From: Acidobacteriota bacterium
GTDB lineage: Bacteria > Acidobacteriota > Terriglobia > 20CM-2-55-15
Assembly (NCBI GenBank): GCA_003223895.1
Contig: QHXD01000250.1
Span: forward strand, 1-5,582
Direction of reading: 5' to 3'
Length of the DNA stretch: 5,582 nt
Below the pieces are notes generated by a model. That model saw only the letters and a program-made list of their open reading frames with translations, did not search any database and was not told where the DNA came from. Position 1 is the first letter of the stretch. Every line of letters begins with the position of its first letter. The position numbers and the translations under genes are program-made. This document shows positions 5,148 through 5,582 of the stretch, in pieces.

Positions 5148-5582
5148 ATGACAACGAATGTGGAAACTTTCCAGTTTCAGGCGGAGGCCCGTCAGGTTCT
5201 CGACCTGATGATCCACTCCCTCTATACCAACAAAGAGATATTTCTACGGGAGCTCATCTCCAATGCCTCAGACGCGCTGGATCGGCTTCGATTCGAATCT
5301 CTTAGCCAGCCCGAGCTGATCGGCCCCGAAGACAAGCTCGAGATCTGGATCGAGAGCGACCCTAAAGAGCGGACACTGACGATTCAGGACAACGGCATCG
5401 GCATGAGCCGCGACGAGGTAATCGCCAATATCGGAACCATCGCGAAGTCCGGAACGCGGGAATTGTTGCAGAGTTTGCGGGAGAAACAGTCGTCCGACGT
5501 CCTGGCAACCTTGATTGGTCAGTTCGGCGTCGGTTTTTACTCGGCGTTCATGGTTGCCGACCGGGTCACCCTCGTCACCCGC
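5148..5582 (+). CDS. htpG: Molecular chaperone HtpG (Hsp90 family), N-terminal part (3' end outside window)
   Basis: The frame opens at ATG 5148 and stays open to the window edge, giving 145 residues beginning MTTNVETFQFQAEARQVLDL. This is most of the N-terminal GHKL ATPase domain of bacterial Hsp90, a cytosolic ATP-driven dimeric chaperone that helps client proteins fold, especially under stress. Visible ATP-site motifs: ELISNASDALDRLR with catalytic E35 and Mg2+-binding N39; DNGIGM with D81, which contacts adenine, and G85; IGTIAKSGT (95-103) at the lid; and GQFGVGFYSAF (124-134). The whole stretch fits the family without gaps, so the visible part looks intact. The full protein is usually about 620-650 residues, so the middle and C-terminal dimerisation domains lie beyond the edge. 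The ATG is preferred because the TFQFQAEARQ start segment is conserved in HtpG proteins and follows directly. No Shine-Dalgarno sequence is visible before it. Confidence 0.96.
   Translation, partial: MTTNVETFQFQAEARQVLDLMIHSLYTNKEIFLRELISNASDALDRLRFESLSQPELIGPEDKLEIWIESDPKERTLTIQDNGIGMSRDEVIANIGTIAKSGTRELLQSLREKQSSDVLATLIGQFGVGFYSAFMVADRVTLVTR

Noticed and set aside
1..5582. CRISPR array, tRNA, rRNA or transposase
   Set aside because: No regularly spaced direct repeats, no cloverleaf-like segment in the gaps, and no transposase or integrase motif in any frame I read.

Overview
The window is ordinary chromosomal DNA of a fairly GC-rich, Gram-negative-type bacterium. Everything convincing is on the + strand: two complete metabolic genes, one complete small regulator-like gene, and a gene cut by each edge. 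The best taxonomic guess is Acidobacteriota or a similar soil lineage. This rests on the DUF5916-type outer-membrane protein, the stand-alone group-1 type P5C dehydrogenase, and a dispersed-looking palindrome I associate from memory with such genomes. No rRNA or other phylogenetic marker is present to settle it.

Layout: (1) 2-1549, the C-terminal part of a DUF5916-type beta-barrel protein whose N-terminus lies before the window. (2) 1607-3064, a complete B12-binding-domain radical SAM enzyme of unknown substrate. (3) 3105-4730, a complete 1-pyrroline-5-carboxylate dehydrogenase (pruA type), the second step of proline breakdown. (4) 4731-5147, a pocket richer in structure than its neighbours. 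It holds a perfect 46-bp palindrome, a sigma-54-like promoter match, a 67-residue excisionase/MerR-like helix-turn-helix gene (4835-5038), and two further inverted repeats. (5) 5148-5582, the first 145 codons of htpG (Hsp90), running off the right edge.

The genes do not form an obvious pathway. An outer-membrane protein, an orphan radical SAM enzyme, a catabolic dehydrogenase and a chaperone look like independent neighbours. The gaps (57, 40, 104 and 109 bp) and a promoter-like sequence before each gene agree with separate transcription. Two genes (radical SAM and htpG) lack a good Shine-Dalgarno sequence and have a TANNNT hexamer ending exactly 7 nt before the ATG, the layout expected of leaderless mRNAs. 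The dehydrogenase and helix-turn-helix genes have strong AGGAGG sites instead.

I found no CRISPR array, tRNA, rRNA, transposase, integrase or clear defence system. The most worthwhile items are the palindrome, the orphan helix-turn-helix gene in its structured pocket, and the start-site architecture. I do not see evidence of a new multi-gene system.
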